A stretch of 64,000 bases of DNA from JBBSBL01 sp046330255. Its GTDB lineage: Bacteria; Actinomycetota; Thermoleophilia; Solirubrobacterales; Solirubrobacteraceae. The notes under the pieces were generated by a model. It ran no database searches and had not been told where the DNA came from. It saw nothing but the letters and a program-made list of their open reading frames with translations. Location of the stretch: positions 806,001 to 870,000 of the forward strand of contig JAXLTC010000002.1 of NCBI GenBank assembly GCA_046330255.1, in the 5' to 3' direction. Both the position numbers and the translations under genes were made by a program. Below are positions 1 through 7,691 of the stretch, in pieces. Each line of letters starts with the position of its first letter. Within the stretch, counting starts at the first letter, position 1.

Positions 1-1
1 C

Positions 2-64
2 GGCCAGCTCGAGGGCATTCTCGCCACGGCCGAGCGGCGCGAGCGGGAGGCCGTCGATGCCTGA
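2..64 (+). CDS. C-terminal end of an upstream gene (partial)
   Basis: An open frame enters from the left edge and stops with TGA at 62-64, giving the last 20 residues (GQLEGILATAERREREAVDA). The stop lies 14 bases before the MauA-like gene on the same strand, so it is probably the preceding gene of the same operon. In mau-type clusters the neighbour is often a MauD/TlpA-like thioredoxin-fold protein. That identity is inferred from position only, because the visible fragment carries no diagnostic motif. Confidence 0.55.
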   Translation, partial: GQLEGILATAERREREAVDA

Positions 65-78
65 GCGCCGAGGCCGAG

Positions 79-657
79 ATGGCTGATCTCGGCGCGGCGA
101 TCGGCGACGCGGTCGAGCGATCGACCTCGCGCCGCGGCTTCCTGTCGCGCGTGGGGCGCGCGCTGCTGGCGGCCACCGGCGGCGCGACGCTGCTGGAGGC
201 CGCGCGTCCCGACGAGGCCGAGGCCTACCACTTCTGCGGCCACACCTACACCACCGGCTCGTGTCCCCACCCCACCGGCCTGCCGCGGGTCGACTCCCGC
301 GGCTACCCCGTGCGCGCGCGCGACGGGCGCCCGGTGGACGACCTCGGCAGGCTCGTGGACCGCCGCGGGCGACCGGTGAGCAGGTCCGGCAGGCCCCTGC
401 TCGACCCCGACGGCCGGCCGCTCCCGCGCGCGCGGCGCAGCCGGATCTGCCTCGACGCGGTCCCACGCCGCTACCGAGTCCGCACCTGGCGCGACGGGTC
501 CTGGTACCGATGCTGCGGCGGCAAGGTGCGGCGCCTGATGGACTGCTGCAGCTACGCGCCGCGGCGCATCAACGGCGACGCGGGGCTGACCGGGTACTGC
601 TACGGCGGGCGCACCGTGTTCTGCGTGCACTACTACGACACGAACGTGTCGTGCTGA
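79..657 (+). CDS. Tat-exported MauA-like (methylamine dehydrogenase light chain-like) cysteine-rich protein
   Basis: A 192-aa protein with an N-terminal twin-arginine signal (SRRGFL at residues 18-23, then a hydrophobic stretch ending near AEA at 49), so it is probably folded before export. The mature part has ten cysteines, including two CC pairs (145-146 and 156-157), and a C-terminal block resembling the methylamine dehydrogenase small subunit. Residues 71-116 are a low-complexity segment of about eight-residue repeats built on GRPV/GRPL. The true family forms a tryptophan tryptophylquinone cofactor from two tryptophans. Here the only tryptophans are W137 and W142, and the position before the Cys of the C-terminal block (GYCYGG) is Tyr, so cofactor formation is doubtful. 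It overlaps the downstream CcdA-like gene by 7 bases. The start is the ATG at 79. The family call is moderate; the function is unknown. Confidence 0.7.
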   Translation: MADLGAAIGDAVERSTSRRGFLSRVGRALLAATGGATLLEAARPDEAEAYHFCGHTYTTGSCPHPTGLPRVDSRGYPVRARDGRPVDDLGRLVDRRGRPVSRSGRPLLDPDGRPLPRARRSRICLDAVPRRYRVRTWRDGSWYRCCGGKVRRLMDCCSYAPRRINGDAGLTGYCYGGRTVFCVHYYDTNVSC

Positions 658-2165
658 GCGGAGCGGGCCCCCCGCTGCTCGTGGCGCTCGCGATGCTGGC
701 GGGGCTGACGGGCACGTGGTCGCCCTGCGGCTTCTCGATGATCGAGACCCTGCGGCCCGGCGGCCGCGCGGGCGGACGCCGCGCGGCGGTCCTCGCGTGC
801 GCCGCCTTCGCGCTCGGCGCGTTGGCGGGAGGCGCGCTGCTGTTCGGGACGCTCGGGTCGCTCGGCTCACTCGCGCGATCGGTCTCCCCGGGGGCCGCGA
901 CCGCGCTGGCCGCGGCCGTGGCCGCGCTGGCGGCGGTGGCCGAGGTGCTCGGAGTGCGCATCCGCCCGCAGGTCCGCCGCCAGGTGCCCGAGCCGTGGCG
1001 CCGGCGCCTGCCGCTCGCGCTCGCCGCGGCGCTCTACGGCGCGCTGCTGGGTCTGGGCTTCGCCACCTTCGTGCTCACGCTCGCGGTGCCCGCGCTCGCG
1101 TTCGTGACGCTCGCGCTCGGCGACCCCGCGCTCGGGCTGGCGCTCGGGGCGGCGTTCGGCGCGGGCCGCGCGCTTCCGGTCGCGCTGGTCGCTCCCGTCG
1201 CCGACCGCCCGCTCGGGCTGGCGATCACCGAGGCGATGGCGGAGCGGCCGCTGCTCCTGCGCGGCCTGCGCGCGGCGGACGGCCTGCTGCTTGCCGCATG
1301 CGCGCTGGCGCTCGCCGCCTCCCCCGCGGAGGCGGCGCGGACGCGCAGGGTGGCGGTGGGCGCCACCGACCCGACCGCGTCCGGCCGCGCGCTCGCGTGG
1401 CAGGCGCCCGGCCACGGCGCGGTGGTCCGTGGGGTGCGCGCGGCGGGACGCCGTCCTCGTGGCAGCGATCCCGCGCTGGCCCCGGGCCTGCTCGCGCTGC
1501 GTCGCGGGTCGCGCGTGATCGTGCGACGCACGCGCGGGAGGCGGATCGTCTTCGACCGGGTCGTGCCCGGGGCGAGGAAGCTCGCGCTCTCGCGCCGCTG
1601 GCTGGTGCTGCGCGTGGCGCGGCGCCGGGGCCGCGAGCTGCTGCTGGCGCGGCACCTGCGTCGCGGCGCCCGCTTCAGGGTGGTCGCGGCCGCCCGGCGG
1701 CGGGGCGCGCTCGGGCGCCCGTCGCTCGACGGCGACCGCCTCGCCTTCCACGTCGCGGGCGCGCGCGGCAGCGCGCTGCGCCTCGTGAACCTGCGCACGG
1801 GCCGTCGCCGAACGCTGCGCTCGTCGCCATCCACGCAGTACCTGAACCCGTCGATCGGCTATCACCGCGTGCTCTACGTCGTGGTCACGCACTGCTCCCA
1901 GCGGCTGCGCGTCGCGCCGCTCGGGCGACGCGGGCGCACCCGCACGCTGCTGGCGATCGGCTCCACCGCCCGGCGCGATGCCGGGCACGACCGGGGCCAC
2001 ACCGGGCAGGGCAGCGCTCCCGGGCGCTGTCCGCACCGCTCGCCGCCCCCGACGTCGCTGATGCTCTGGACCACGGCGATCGCGCGCCGGTTCGCCTACG
2101 TGACCCTGCTTCGCCCGCGGCGCGACGGCACGGTCCGCACGACGCTCGTGCGCCTACGGCGGTGA
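651..2165 (+). CDS. CcdA-like membrane protein fused to a C-terminal beta-propeller-like domain
   Basis: A 504-aa protein read from GTG 651, which overlaps the stop of the MauA-like gene and suggests translational coupling. The first 235 residues form about six hydrophobic helices. The first contains WSPCG (23-27), like the SPC motif of CcdA/DsbD-type thiol-electron transporters, which carry reducing power across the membrane to exported redox partners. After a signal-like ASPAEA segment, residues 245-504 are Arg/Ala-rich. They show short recurring strands such as GRPSLDGDRLAFHV and LRLVNLRTGRRRTL, typical of TolB/PD40-type propeller repeats, presumably outside the membrane. The context suggests disulfide handling for the cysteine-rich protein encoded upstream. 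The membrane/CcdA assignment is fairly secure; the propeller is inferred from repeat pattern. Longer in-frame readings upstream (from 261) only traverse the MauA-like gene. Confidence 0.7.
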   Translation: MLSGAGPPLLVALAMLAGLTGTWSPCGFSMIETLRPGGRAGGRRAAVLACAAFALGALAGGALLFGTLGSLGSLARSVSPGAATALAAAVAALAAVAEVLGVRIRPQVRRQVPEPWRRRLPLALAAALYGALLGLGFATFVLTLAVPALAFVTLALGDPALGLALGAAFGAGRALPVALVAPVADRPLGLAITEAMAERPLLLRGLRAADGLLLAACALALAASPAEAARTRRVAVGATDPTASGRALAWQAPGHGAVVRGVRAAGRRPRGSDPALAPGLLALRRGSRVIVRRTRGRRIVFDRVVPGARKLALSRRWLVLRVARRRGRELLLARHLRRGARFRVVAAARRRGALGRPSLDGDRLAFHVAGARGSALRLVNLRTGRRRTLRSSPSTQYLNPSIGYHRVLYVVVTHCSQRLRVAPLGRRGRTRTLLAIGSTARRDAGHDRGHTGQGSAPGRCPHRSPPPTSLMLWTTAIARRFAYVTLLRPRRDGTVRTTLVRLRR

Positions 2166-2216
2166 TGTAGCTTTGAGGCGGGGCATTTCCAGCGGCGACA
2201 AGGGGGGCGGAGCGCG

Positions 2217-3050
2217 ATGGGAGATGCGGCGATGGCTGCGGACGCGGTGGCAGGCGTCAAGGAGGGCCAGCGGGCGATGTGGTCGTCGGGCGACTACCCC
2301 GACATAGCCAGGACGATCGAGGACGTGGCGGAGCACATCGCGCAGGCGGGCGCCGCCGCGGCCGGCACGCGCGTGCTCGACGTCGCGTGCGGCAACGGCA
2401 ACGTCGCGCTCGCCGCGGCCCGCACGGGCGCCGGCGTCGTCGGTGTCGACATCACGCCCGCGCTGCTCGAGGACGCCCGCTCCCGCGCGGCGCGCGAGGG
2501 GCTCGAGGTCGAGTGGGTCGAGGGCGACGCCGAGGCGCTGCCCGTCGGCGACGGCGCCTTCGACGCGGTGCTCTCCTCGTTCGGCGTGATGTTCGCGCCG
2601 CGCCACGAGGTCGCCGCGGGCGAGTTGGTCCGGGCGTGCCGCCCCGGCGGGCGGATCGCGCTGGCCGCGTGGACGCCCGAGGGTCTGAACGGCCGCCTGT
2701 TCGCGACGATGGGCCCGCACCTGCCGCCGCCGCCCGAGGGCTGGCGCCCGCCGATCTTCTGGGGCGTCCCGGACTACGTGCGCGGGCTGCTGGAAGCGCA
2801 CGAGGTGGAGGTCGAGGTGGAGCGGCGCACGGTCGGCATCACCGCGGAGTCGGTCGAGGACTGGGTCGGCTACGTCGAGCGGGTGCTCGGCCCGGTCGTC
2901 GTCGCGAAGGGCATGCTCGAGCCACAGGGGCGCTGGGAGCCGGTGCGCGAGCAGATCGTCGCGCTGTACGCGGAGGCGAACACCGCGACCGACGGCACGC
3001 TCGCCGCCGAGGCGGAGTACCTGGTGACCACCGGTACCAGGACGGGCTGA
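2217..3050 (+). CDS. Class I SAM-dependent methyltransferase
   Basis: A 277-aa protein with the Rossmann-type SAM-binding motif I VLDVACGNGNVAL (around residues 54-66), an acidic motif II (VVGVDITP) and a post-I region EGDAEALPVGDGAFDAVLSSFG, as in the Methyltransf_11/25 (UbiE/Coq5-like) families. It should transfer a methyl group from S-adenosylmethionine to a small molecule; nothing in the sequence fixes the substrate. The C-terminal third (residues 180-277) is helical, as in related cytosolic enzymes. ATG 2217 is used; an in-frame ATG at 2232 is also possible. A small triple-repeat protein follows after 11 bases and may be co-transcribed. Confidence 0.85.
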   Translation: MGDAAMAADAVAGVKEGQRAMWSSGDYPDIARTIEDVAEHIAQAGAAAAGTRVLDVACGNGNVALAAARTGAGVVGVDITPALLEDARSRAAREGLEVEWVEGDAEALPVGDGAFDAVLSSFGVMFAPRHEVAAGELVRACRPGGRIALAAWTPEGLNGRLFATMGPHLPPPPEGWRPPIFWGVPDYVRGLLEAHEVEVEVERRTVGITAESVEDWVGYVERVLGPVVVAKGMLEPQGRWEPVREQIVALYAEANTATDGTLAAEAEYLVTTGTRTG

Positions 3051-3061
3051 GCGAGGCGGCG

Positions 3062-3406
3062 ATGCCGGGCGAGCGCTCCTCCCTGCCGCCCGGCGCGCGC
3101 AGCGTCCTGCTCGCCCCGGCGACGGTCACCCGCACGATCGCGGCCGCCGACGGCGATCCCGAGCGCCGCTGGATGCTGCGCCTGCCGCGCGCCGTGCGCC
3201 GCGACTTCGTCGAGCAGGTCGTCGACTCCGGCGGCGGCCCCGAGGCGCAGGAACGCTGGATGCTGCTCCAGGACGACGAGGTGCGCCACTCCTACGTCGA
3301 GAAGGTGCTGCTTCCCGCCGAGGACCACGACCGCCGCGAGGTCTGGATGCTGCGCCAGCCGCGCGCGGTACGCGAGTCCTACGTGCGCGAGGTGCTCGAC
3401 GGCTGA
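3062..3406 (+). CDS. Small protein with three WML repeats, unknown function
   Basis: A 114-aa protein starting at ATG 3062. Residues 34-113 consist of three imperfect repeats centred on W37, W66 and W95, that is, a period of 29 residues. The repeat reads roughly RxWMLRxPRAVRxSYVxxVL. The first and third copies are closest (RWMLRLPRAVRRDFV and VWMLRQPRAVRESYV); the middle copy is RWMLLQDDEVRHSYV. Each unit probably forms a helix-turn-helix pair with the WML and (F/Y)V positions buried. I do not recognise the family. It follows the methyltransferase by 11 bases on the same strand and ends 3 bases before the convergent phosphoesterase. The regular repeat and high third-position GC support a real gene. 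Confidence 0.7.
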   Translation: MPGERSSLPPGARSVLLAPATVTRTIAAADGDPERRWMLRLPRAVRRDFVEQVVDSGGGPEAQERWMLLQDDEVRHSYVEKVLLPAEDHDRREVWMLRQPRAVRESYVREVLDG

Positions 3407-3409
3407 GCG

Positions 3410-4927
3410 CTACCAGCGGCGCCCGTGCCCCGGCCTGCCGCAGCGGCACGGGCCGCTCGGGCACCGCGCGCGCCCCGGCTCCTGGCCGGGCTGCACGTTC
3501 GCGGTCGGCAGGATCGGCACCGGCTTGAACGTCTGGCAGGTGCCGGTCGTGACGCGAGGGTCGCTGGTGGAGGGCTCTGGCAGCGGCGGAACGCTCTGGT
3601 CGACGGCGGCGAAGTTGAACGCCTCGACCAGGTCGTCGACGACGCGGCGACGCCAGCGCGTGAGGTTCGGGACCTCGGCCCCGAAGCGCGTCTCGAGCAG
3701 GCGCAGCACCGAGGTGTGGTCGAATCGCTTGGAGCTCACCAGCCCTCCCCGCGCGTACGGGGACACGATCAGGGTGGGGATCCGGAAGCCCAGTCCGATC
3801 GGGCCCGGGATTCCCTCGGCCGCCACCGGCAGCGGGTCGACGGTCACGTACTCGCCCGGCGTGCCCGGCGGCGGCGTGCGCGGGTTGACGTGGTCGAAGA
3901 ACCCGCCCTGCTCGTCGTAGGTGATGATGAACGCGGTCTTGGCCCACAGGTCCTTGTTGGCCGACAGCGCGCCGAGCGCCTGCGAGGCGACGAACTCGCC
4001 GAGCGTCGGCGCGAACGGCGGGTGCTCGGTCTTGCTGAGGTCCGGCAGGATCCAGGAGACCGCCGGCAGGTTCCCCGAGGAGACGTCCGCGAGGAAGTCG
4101 CTCGGGTAGGTGGGCGTGATGCCCTTCGCCTTGAGCGTGGGGTCGGTCTGGAAGTTGTGGAAGTAGGGCAGGACGTTCTGGAAGACCCCGCCGGCCGGGG
4201 ACGTGTAGACCTTCCACGAGACCCCCTTCGCCTCCAGCTGCTCCGGGTAGGTCGTCCAGGTGAACTTGCCCGCCATCGCGGCGCGGCCCGCGACCAGCGT
4301 CTCCAGCAGCGGCCCGCCGTTCGCGCCGGTCGGGTCGAGCATCCCGGACATCGCGTAGAGGCGGTTCGGGTCCGTCGGCCCGATGACCGAGCAGAAGAAC
4401 TCGTCGCAGAGCGTGAAGTTGTCCGCGAGCGCGTAGTAGAACTCGAGATCCTTGCGCTCGTAGTAGCCCATCACCAGCGCCGCGTTGTCCGCGCCCTGGG
4501 TCGCCTTGCGCGCGGTGTAGAAGCCGTCCATGCGGCCGCCGTTCCACGACTGGTGCTGAACCGCCCACTCGTGGTCGACGTCGTTGGTGCACTCGCCCTT
4601 GCCGTCGAAGGAGTCGAGGTGGTAGGGCCGGATCACGCCGTCGAAGCCCGGCGCCTCGTAGCCCGGCTGGGCGAAGGTGCGACGGCCACGGCGATCGGCG
4701 AACCCCCGCACGCCGCGGTAGGTGCCGAAGTAGTGGTCGAACGAGCGGTTCTCGTTCATGAAGATCACGAAGTGCTCGATGTCCTTCAGCTGCCCGCAGC
4801 GCGGGCCCCAGGCGAGCGCCTCCATGAGGTTCGGGTCCAGCGCGGAGAACCCGGCGGCCGCACCTCCGGCGGCGGCTCCAACCTTGAGCAGGTCGCGCCG
4901 TGTCAGGCCGTTGCGCACGTCTTCCAT
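3410..4927 (-). CDS. Tat-exported phosphoesterase (phospholipase C / acid phosphatase family)
   Basis: A 505-aa enzyme of the PF04185 phosphoesterase family, which hydrolyses phospholipids or phosphomonoesters outside the cell. It opens with a twin-arginine signal (RRDLLK, residues 10-15, then Ala/Gly-rich hydrophobic core). The family signature follows (MNENRSFDHYFGTYRGV, residues 57-73), then the metal-binding theme ITYDEQGGFFDHV and SPYARGG further on. The start is ATG 4927, preceded by a strong AGGAGG ribosome binding site four bases upstream. A longer open frame runs upstream but has no such site. The C-terminus ends in a Cys/Arg-rich tail (CPSGPCRCGRPGHGRRW). Substrate preference (phosphatidylcholine versus other phosphate esters) cannot be read from sequence. 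Confidence 0.9.
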   Translation of the reverse strand: MEDVRNGLTRRDLLKVGAAAGGAAAGFSALDPNLMEALAWGPRCGQLKDIEHFVIFMNENRSFDHYFGTYRGVRGFADRRGRRTFAQPGYEAPGFDGVIRPYHLDSFDGKGECTNDVDHEWAVQHQSWNGGRMDGFYTARKATQGADNAALVMGYYERKDLEFYYALADNFTLCDEFFCSVIGPTDPNRLYAMSGMLDPTGANGGPLLETLVAGRAAMAGKFTWTTYPEQLEAKGVSWKVYTSPAGGVFQNVLPYFHNFQTDPTLKAKGITPTYPSDFLADVSSGNLPAVSWILPDLSKTEHPPFAPTLGEFVASQALGALSANKDLWAKTAFIITYDEQGGFFDHVNPRTPPPGTPGEYVTVDPLPVAAEGIPGPIGLGFRIPTLIVSPYARGGLVSSKRFDHTSVLRLLETRFGAEVPNLTRWRRRVVDDLVEAFNFAAVDQSVPPLPEPSTSDPRVTTGTCQTFKPVPILPTANVQPGQEPGRARCPSGPCRCGRPGHGRRW

Positions 4928-5040
4928 GAGCCCTCCTGTCGTCCTCGCTGGCAGGGCGACGCTATCCGAGACGGCACTCCCGAGGCAACCCACGGGTCCG
5001 TCGGCGACGGCCGGCGCCGCCGCCGGCGAGCCGGGACGGC

Positions 5041-6504
5041 TCAGCCGTGGCGCACCGGCCGCCCGGTGCGCCGCCCCGCGTGGGTCACGCCGGCGATGCG
5101 GCGCAGCTCCTCGAGCGAGTCCTCCAGGCCCTCGACGGCGACGTCGAGGTCGGGCACCGTGGCCCGGTCCGCGTTTATCCCGAACACGAGCCCGCCGTCG
5201 TAGCTCACGATCGCGATGCCGAGCGCGTGCCCCGCGAACAGCGGCACGAGCGGCATGACCTCGCGCATCGGCGCGCCGAAGGCGTACAGGGTCGTCTGCG
5301 GCCCCGGCACGTTCGTGATCGTCACGTTGAACAGACGCGGCGAGAAGAGCGCCCTGGCCGCCGTCGCGTGCAGCGCGGGGGGCGCAAGACCGACGAGGTC
5401 CATGATCGTGGCGCCGCCGACCCCTGCGCTGCCCGACTTCAGCGCCGAGGCCCCTCGCGACGCGGCGGCATGGCGCTCGCCCGGGTCCTCGACATCGACG
5501 GGGAGCGCCACGAACAGCGAGGTGATCCGGTTGCCCATCTCCAGCTGCTCGCTCGCGCGGCGCACGTTGACCGGCACCATCGCGCGCATCCCCGCGGGCG
5601 GCGTCTCGCCGCGCGAGAGCAGCAGCCGCCGCAGCGCCCCCGCGCACGCCGCGAGCACGACGTCGTTGACGGTCCCGCCCAGCTCCCGCTTGATCCCCTT
5701 GAGCTCGGCGAGCGGCGCGCGAACGACCGCGAAGCGGCGGGTGGTGCCGAGCGGCTCGTTGAGCGAGGTGTGCGGCGCAGCCAGCAGCTCGTCGCGCACG
5801 AGCACCTCGGCCGCCGCGCGGGAGCGGCCGGCGAGCTCGGCGACCTTGCCCGGGTGGGCCGCGAGGTCTGCGCCCGCGCGCGCGCCGCGCAGCAGCAGCG
5901 CCGGCGGCATCCGCACGAGCGCACCGAGCGCCGAGCCGCCGTGCTCGTCCTCCTCCTCGTCCCGTGCCGCGGGCTCCGCCGCCGCGGCCTGCGGCTCGTC
6001 CTCCTCACCCGCCGGCGTCGCGTCGAGCACCGCGTGGCCGACGTCGACCGAGCCGACGCCGTCGACCAGGCAGTGGTGCGTCTTGGTGACCAGCGCCCAG
6101 CGGCCGCCCTTCAGCCCGTCGAGCAGGACCATCTCCCACAGCGGCATCCGGCGGTCCAGCCGGTGGGACCAGTGGTCGCCGAGCCACTCGAGCAGCGCCG
6201 CGTCGCCGCCGGGCGCCGGCAGCGTGGCGTGCCGCACGTGGGACTCGAGCTCGGCCTCCGGGTCGCCCGGCTCCCAGGTCGGCCAGCGCAGGCCGCCGGT
6301 GTGCGGCTCCGACAGCGTGGTGGAGAAGCGCGGCAGCCGCCCGAGGCGACGGCGCAGGAGATCGCGCACCTCGCCGATCCCGGGGCTGTCGCCGCCCGGC
6401 CGCGGGTCGAAGATCGCCGCCGACCCGATGTGCATGTGCGAGCCCTCATCGGCGTCCTCCAACTCGAGGAAGGTCGCGTCCAGCGGATCGAGCGGGGCGC
6501 CCAT
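5041..6504 (-). CDS. Wax ester synthase / diacylglycerol acyltransferase (WS/DGAT)
   Basis: A 487-aa acyltransferase of the bacterial WS/DGAT family, which joins acyl-CoA to fatty alcohols or diacylglycerol to make storage lipid. The active-site motif HHxxxDG is intact as HHCLVDG (residues 143-149). PLWEM (121-125), LGGTVNDVVLA and TNVPGP are the other family signatures, and the N-terminus begins LDPLDATFLELED as in this family. Between the two halves (about residues 170-190) is an acidic, Glu/Ala-rich linker. The length is normal (450-500 aa). ATG 6504 is chosen because the homologous N-terminus begins there. The gene stands alone, divergent from a glutathione transferase. Confidence 0.92.
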   Translation of the reverse strand: MGAPLDPLDATFLELEDADEGSHMHIGSAAIFDPRPGGDSPGIGEVRDLLRRRLGRLPRFSTTLSEPHTGGLRWPTWEPGDPEAELESHVRHATLPAPGGDAALLEWLGDHWSHRLDRRMPLWEMVLLDGLKGGRWALVTKTHHCLVDGVGSVDVGHAVLDATPAGEEDEPQAAAAEPAARDEEEDEHGGSALGALVRMPPALLLRGARAGADLAAHPGKVAELAGRSRAAAEVLVRDELLAAPHTSLNEPLGTTRRFAVVRAPLAELKGIKRELGGTVNDVVLAACAGALRRLLLSRGETPPAGMRAMVPVNVRRASEQLEMGNRITSLFVALPVDVEDPGERHAAASRGASALKSGSAGVGGATIMDLVGLAPPALHATAARALFSPRLFNVTITNVPGPQTTLYAFGAPMREVMPLVPLFAGHALGIAIVSYDGGLVFGINADRATVPDLDVAVEGLEDSLEELRRIAGVTHAGRRTGRPVRHG

Positions 6505-6770
6505 CCCGCGACGGTACCCCGGGGCGGGCGAGCCGCCGTCCGCAGAAACTACCCGGCCGTGGCGGGGGGGCTGCCGCGGCCGAGGATCCGGGCCGCCGGG
6601 CATAAGCTGCCGCCGCATGCAGGCGCTCCTCGAGGAGAGCCGAACGTGACACTGCGGATCCCGGGCGTGTAGCTCATCCGGAGCCATCGGATCGCGCGCC
6701 CGGGCGACGTCTCCCGGGTCGTCGTCGCCGATGCGGCGTAGGCTGCGCGGTTGGCGCACGAGCGAGCGGC

Positions 6771-7532
6771 GTGGACCTCGTCCTGTGGCACATAGAGCTC
6801 TCGCACTACAGCGAGAAGGCGCGCTGGGCGCTTGACTTCAAGCGGCTCCCCTACGAGCTGCGCACGCCGATGCCCGGCCTGCACGGGCTCTCCGCGGCGT
6901 GGCTCACGCGCGGCGCGCAGCGGCGCCTGCCCGTGATGCGGCTCGACGGGCGCAACATCGGCGACTCCACGGCGATCATCGCGGCGCTCGAGCGCCACCG
7001 GCCCGATCCGCCGCTCTATCCCTCCGACCCCGACGAGCGCGCGCGGGCGCTCGGGCTCGAGGAGCATTTCGACGAGGCGCTCGGACCGGCGCTGCGCTGC
7101 TTCACGTGGCACCACACCCTGCCCGACCACGACGCCACCGTCGCCGCGCTCTTCACGCGGCCGAGCCCGGTCCGCGAGCGCCTGCTGCGCGCGTCCGCGC
7201 CGGTCGCGAGCACACTCGTGCGCCGCGACTACGGCATCGACGACGCCACCGCCGCGCTCGCCCGCAAGCAGGTCGTCGAGGCGATGGACACGGTCGAGGC
7301 CGAGCTCGGCCCGTCCGGCCATCTCGCCGGCGACGCGTTCTCGGTCGCCGACCTCACAGCCGCCGCGCTGTTCACCCCGCTGCTCGCGCCGCCCGGCCGC
7401 CCGTACGCCCCGTCGCGGCTCGCCGCGCCCGTGCTCGAGCTGCGCGAGGAGCTCTCCGCCCGCCCGGGCGGCGAGTGGGTCGCCGAGACCTACGCGCGCC
7501 ACCGCGGCACGCGTGCGCCGGCACCGGCCTGA
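6771..7532 (+). CDS. Glutathione S-transferase family protein
   Basis: A 253-aa protein starting at GTG 6771. The N-terminal thioredoxin-like domain is recognisable from LWHIELSHYSEKARWALDFKRL (with S11, Y13 and S14 near the usual catalytic position) and the later LPVMRLDGRNIGDSTAII segment, where the cis-Pro and the glutathione-binding D-S-T lie. The C-terminal half is all-helical, with the conserved DAFSVADLTAAAL N-capping motif. Such enzymes conjugate or reduce with thiols. Actinobacteria often lack glutathione, so the actual thiol may differ. No co-transcribed neighbour is apparent; the WS/DGAT gene diverges. Confidence 0.88.
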   Translation: MDLVLWHIELSHYSEKARWALDFKRLPYELRTPMPGLHGLSAAWLTRGAQRRLPVMRLDGRNIGDSTAIIAALERHRPDPPLYPSDPDERARALGLEEHFDEALGPALRCFTWHHTLPDHDATVAALFTRPSPVRERLLRASAPVASTLVRRDYGIDDATAALARKQVVEAMDTVEAELGPSGHLAGDAFSVADLTAAALFTPLLAPPGRPYAPSRLAAPVLELREELSARPGGEWVAETYARHRGTRAPAPA

Positions 7533-7691
7533 GCGGCCGGCGCGGGCGCCGTTCTCGCCACGCTTGCGGGCAGCCAGGCGCCGGCGCGGCAACTTGACGC
7601 GCCGCGTTCCCCTGTGTTTGGATCGGGTCGGGGGAAGTCGCGGGCGCTGCTCAGGATGTCGGCTGCGACGTACGAGACGATCGGAGCCGAC

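Noticed and set aside
6505..6770. tRNA-like fragment or small gene in the 266-base gap between WS/DGAT and the glutathione transferase
   Set aside because: No cloverleaf folds, and the short frames have no ribosome binding site or coding signal.
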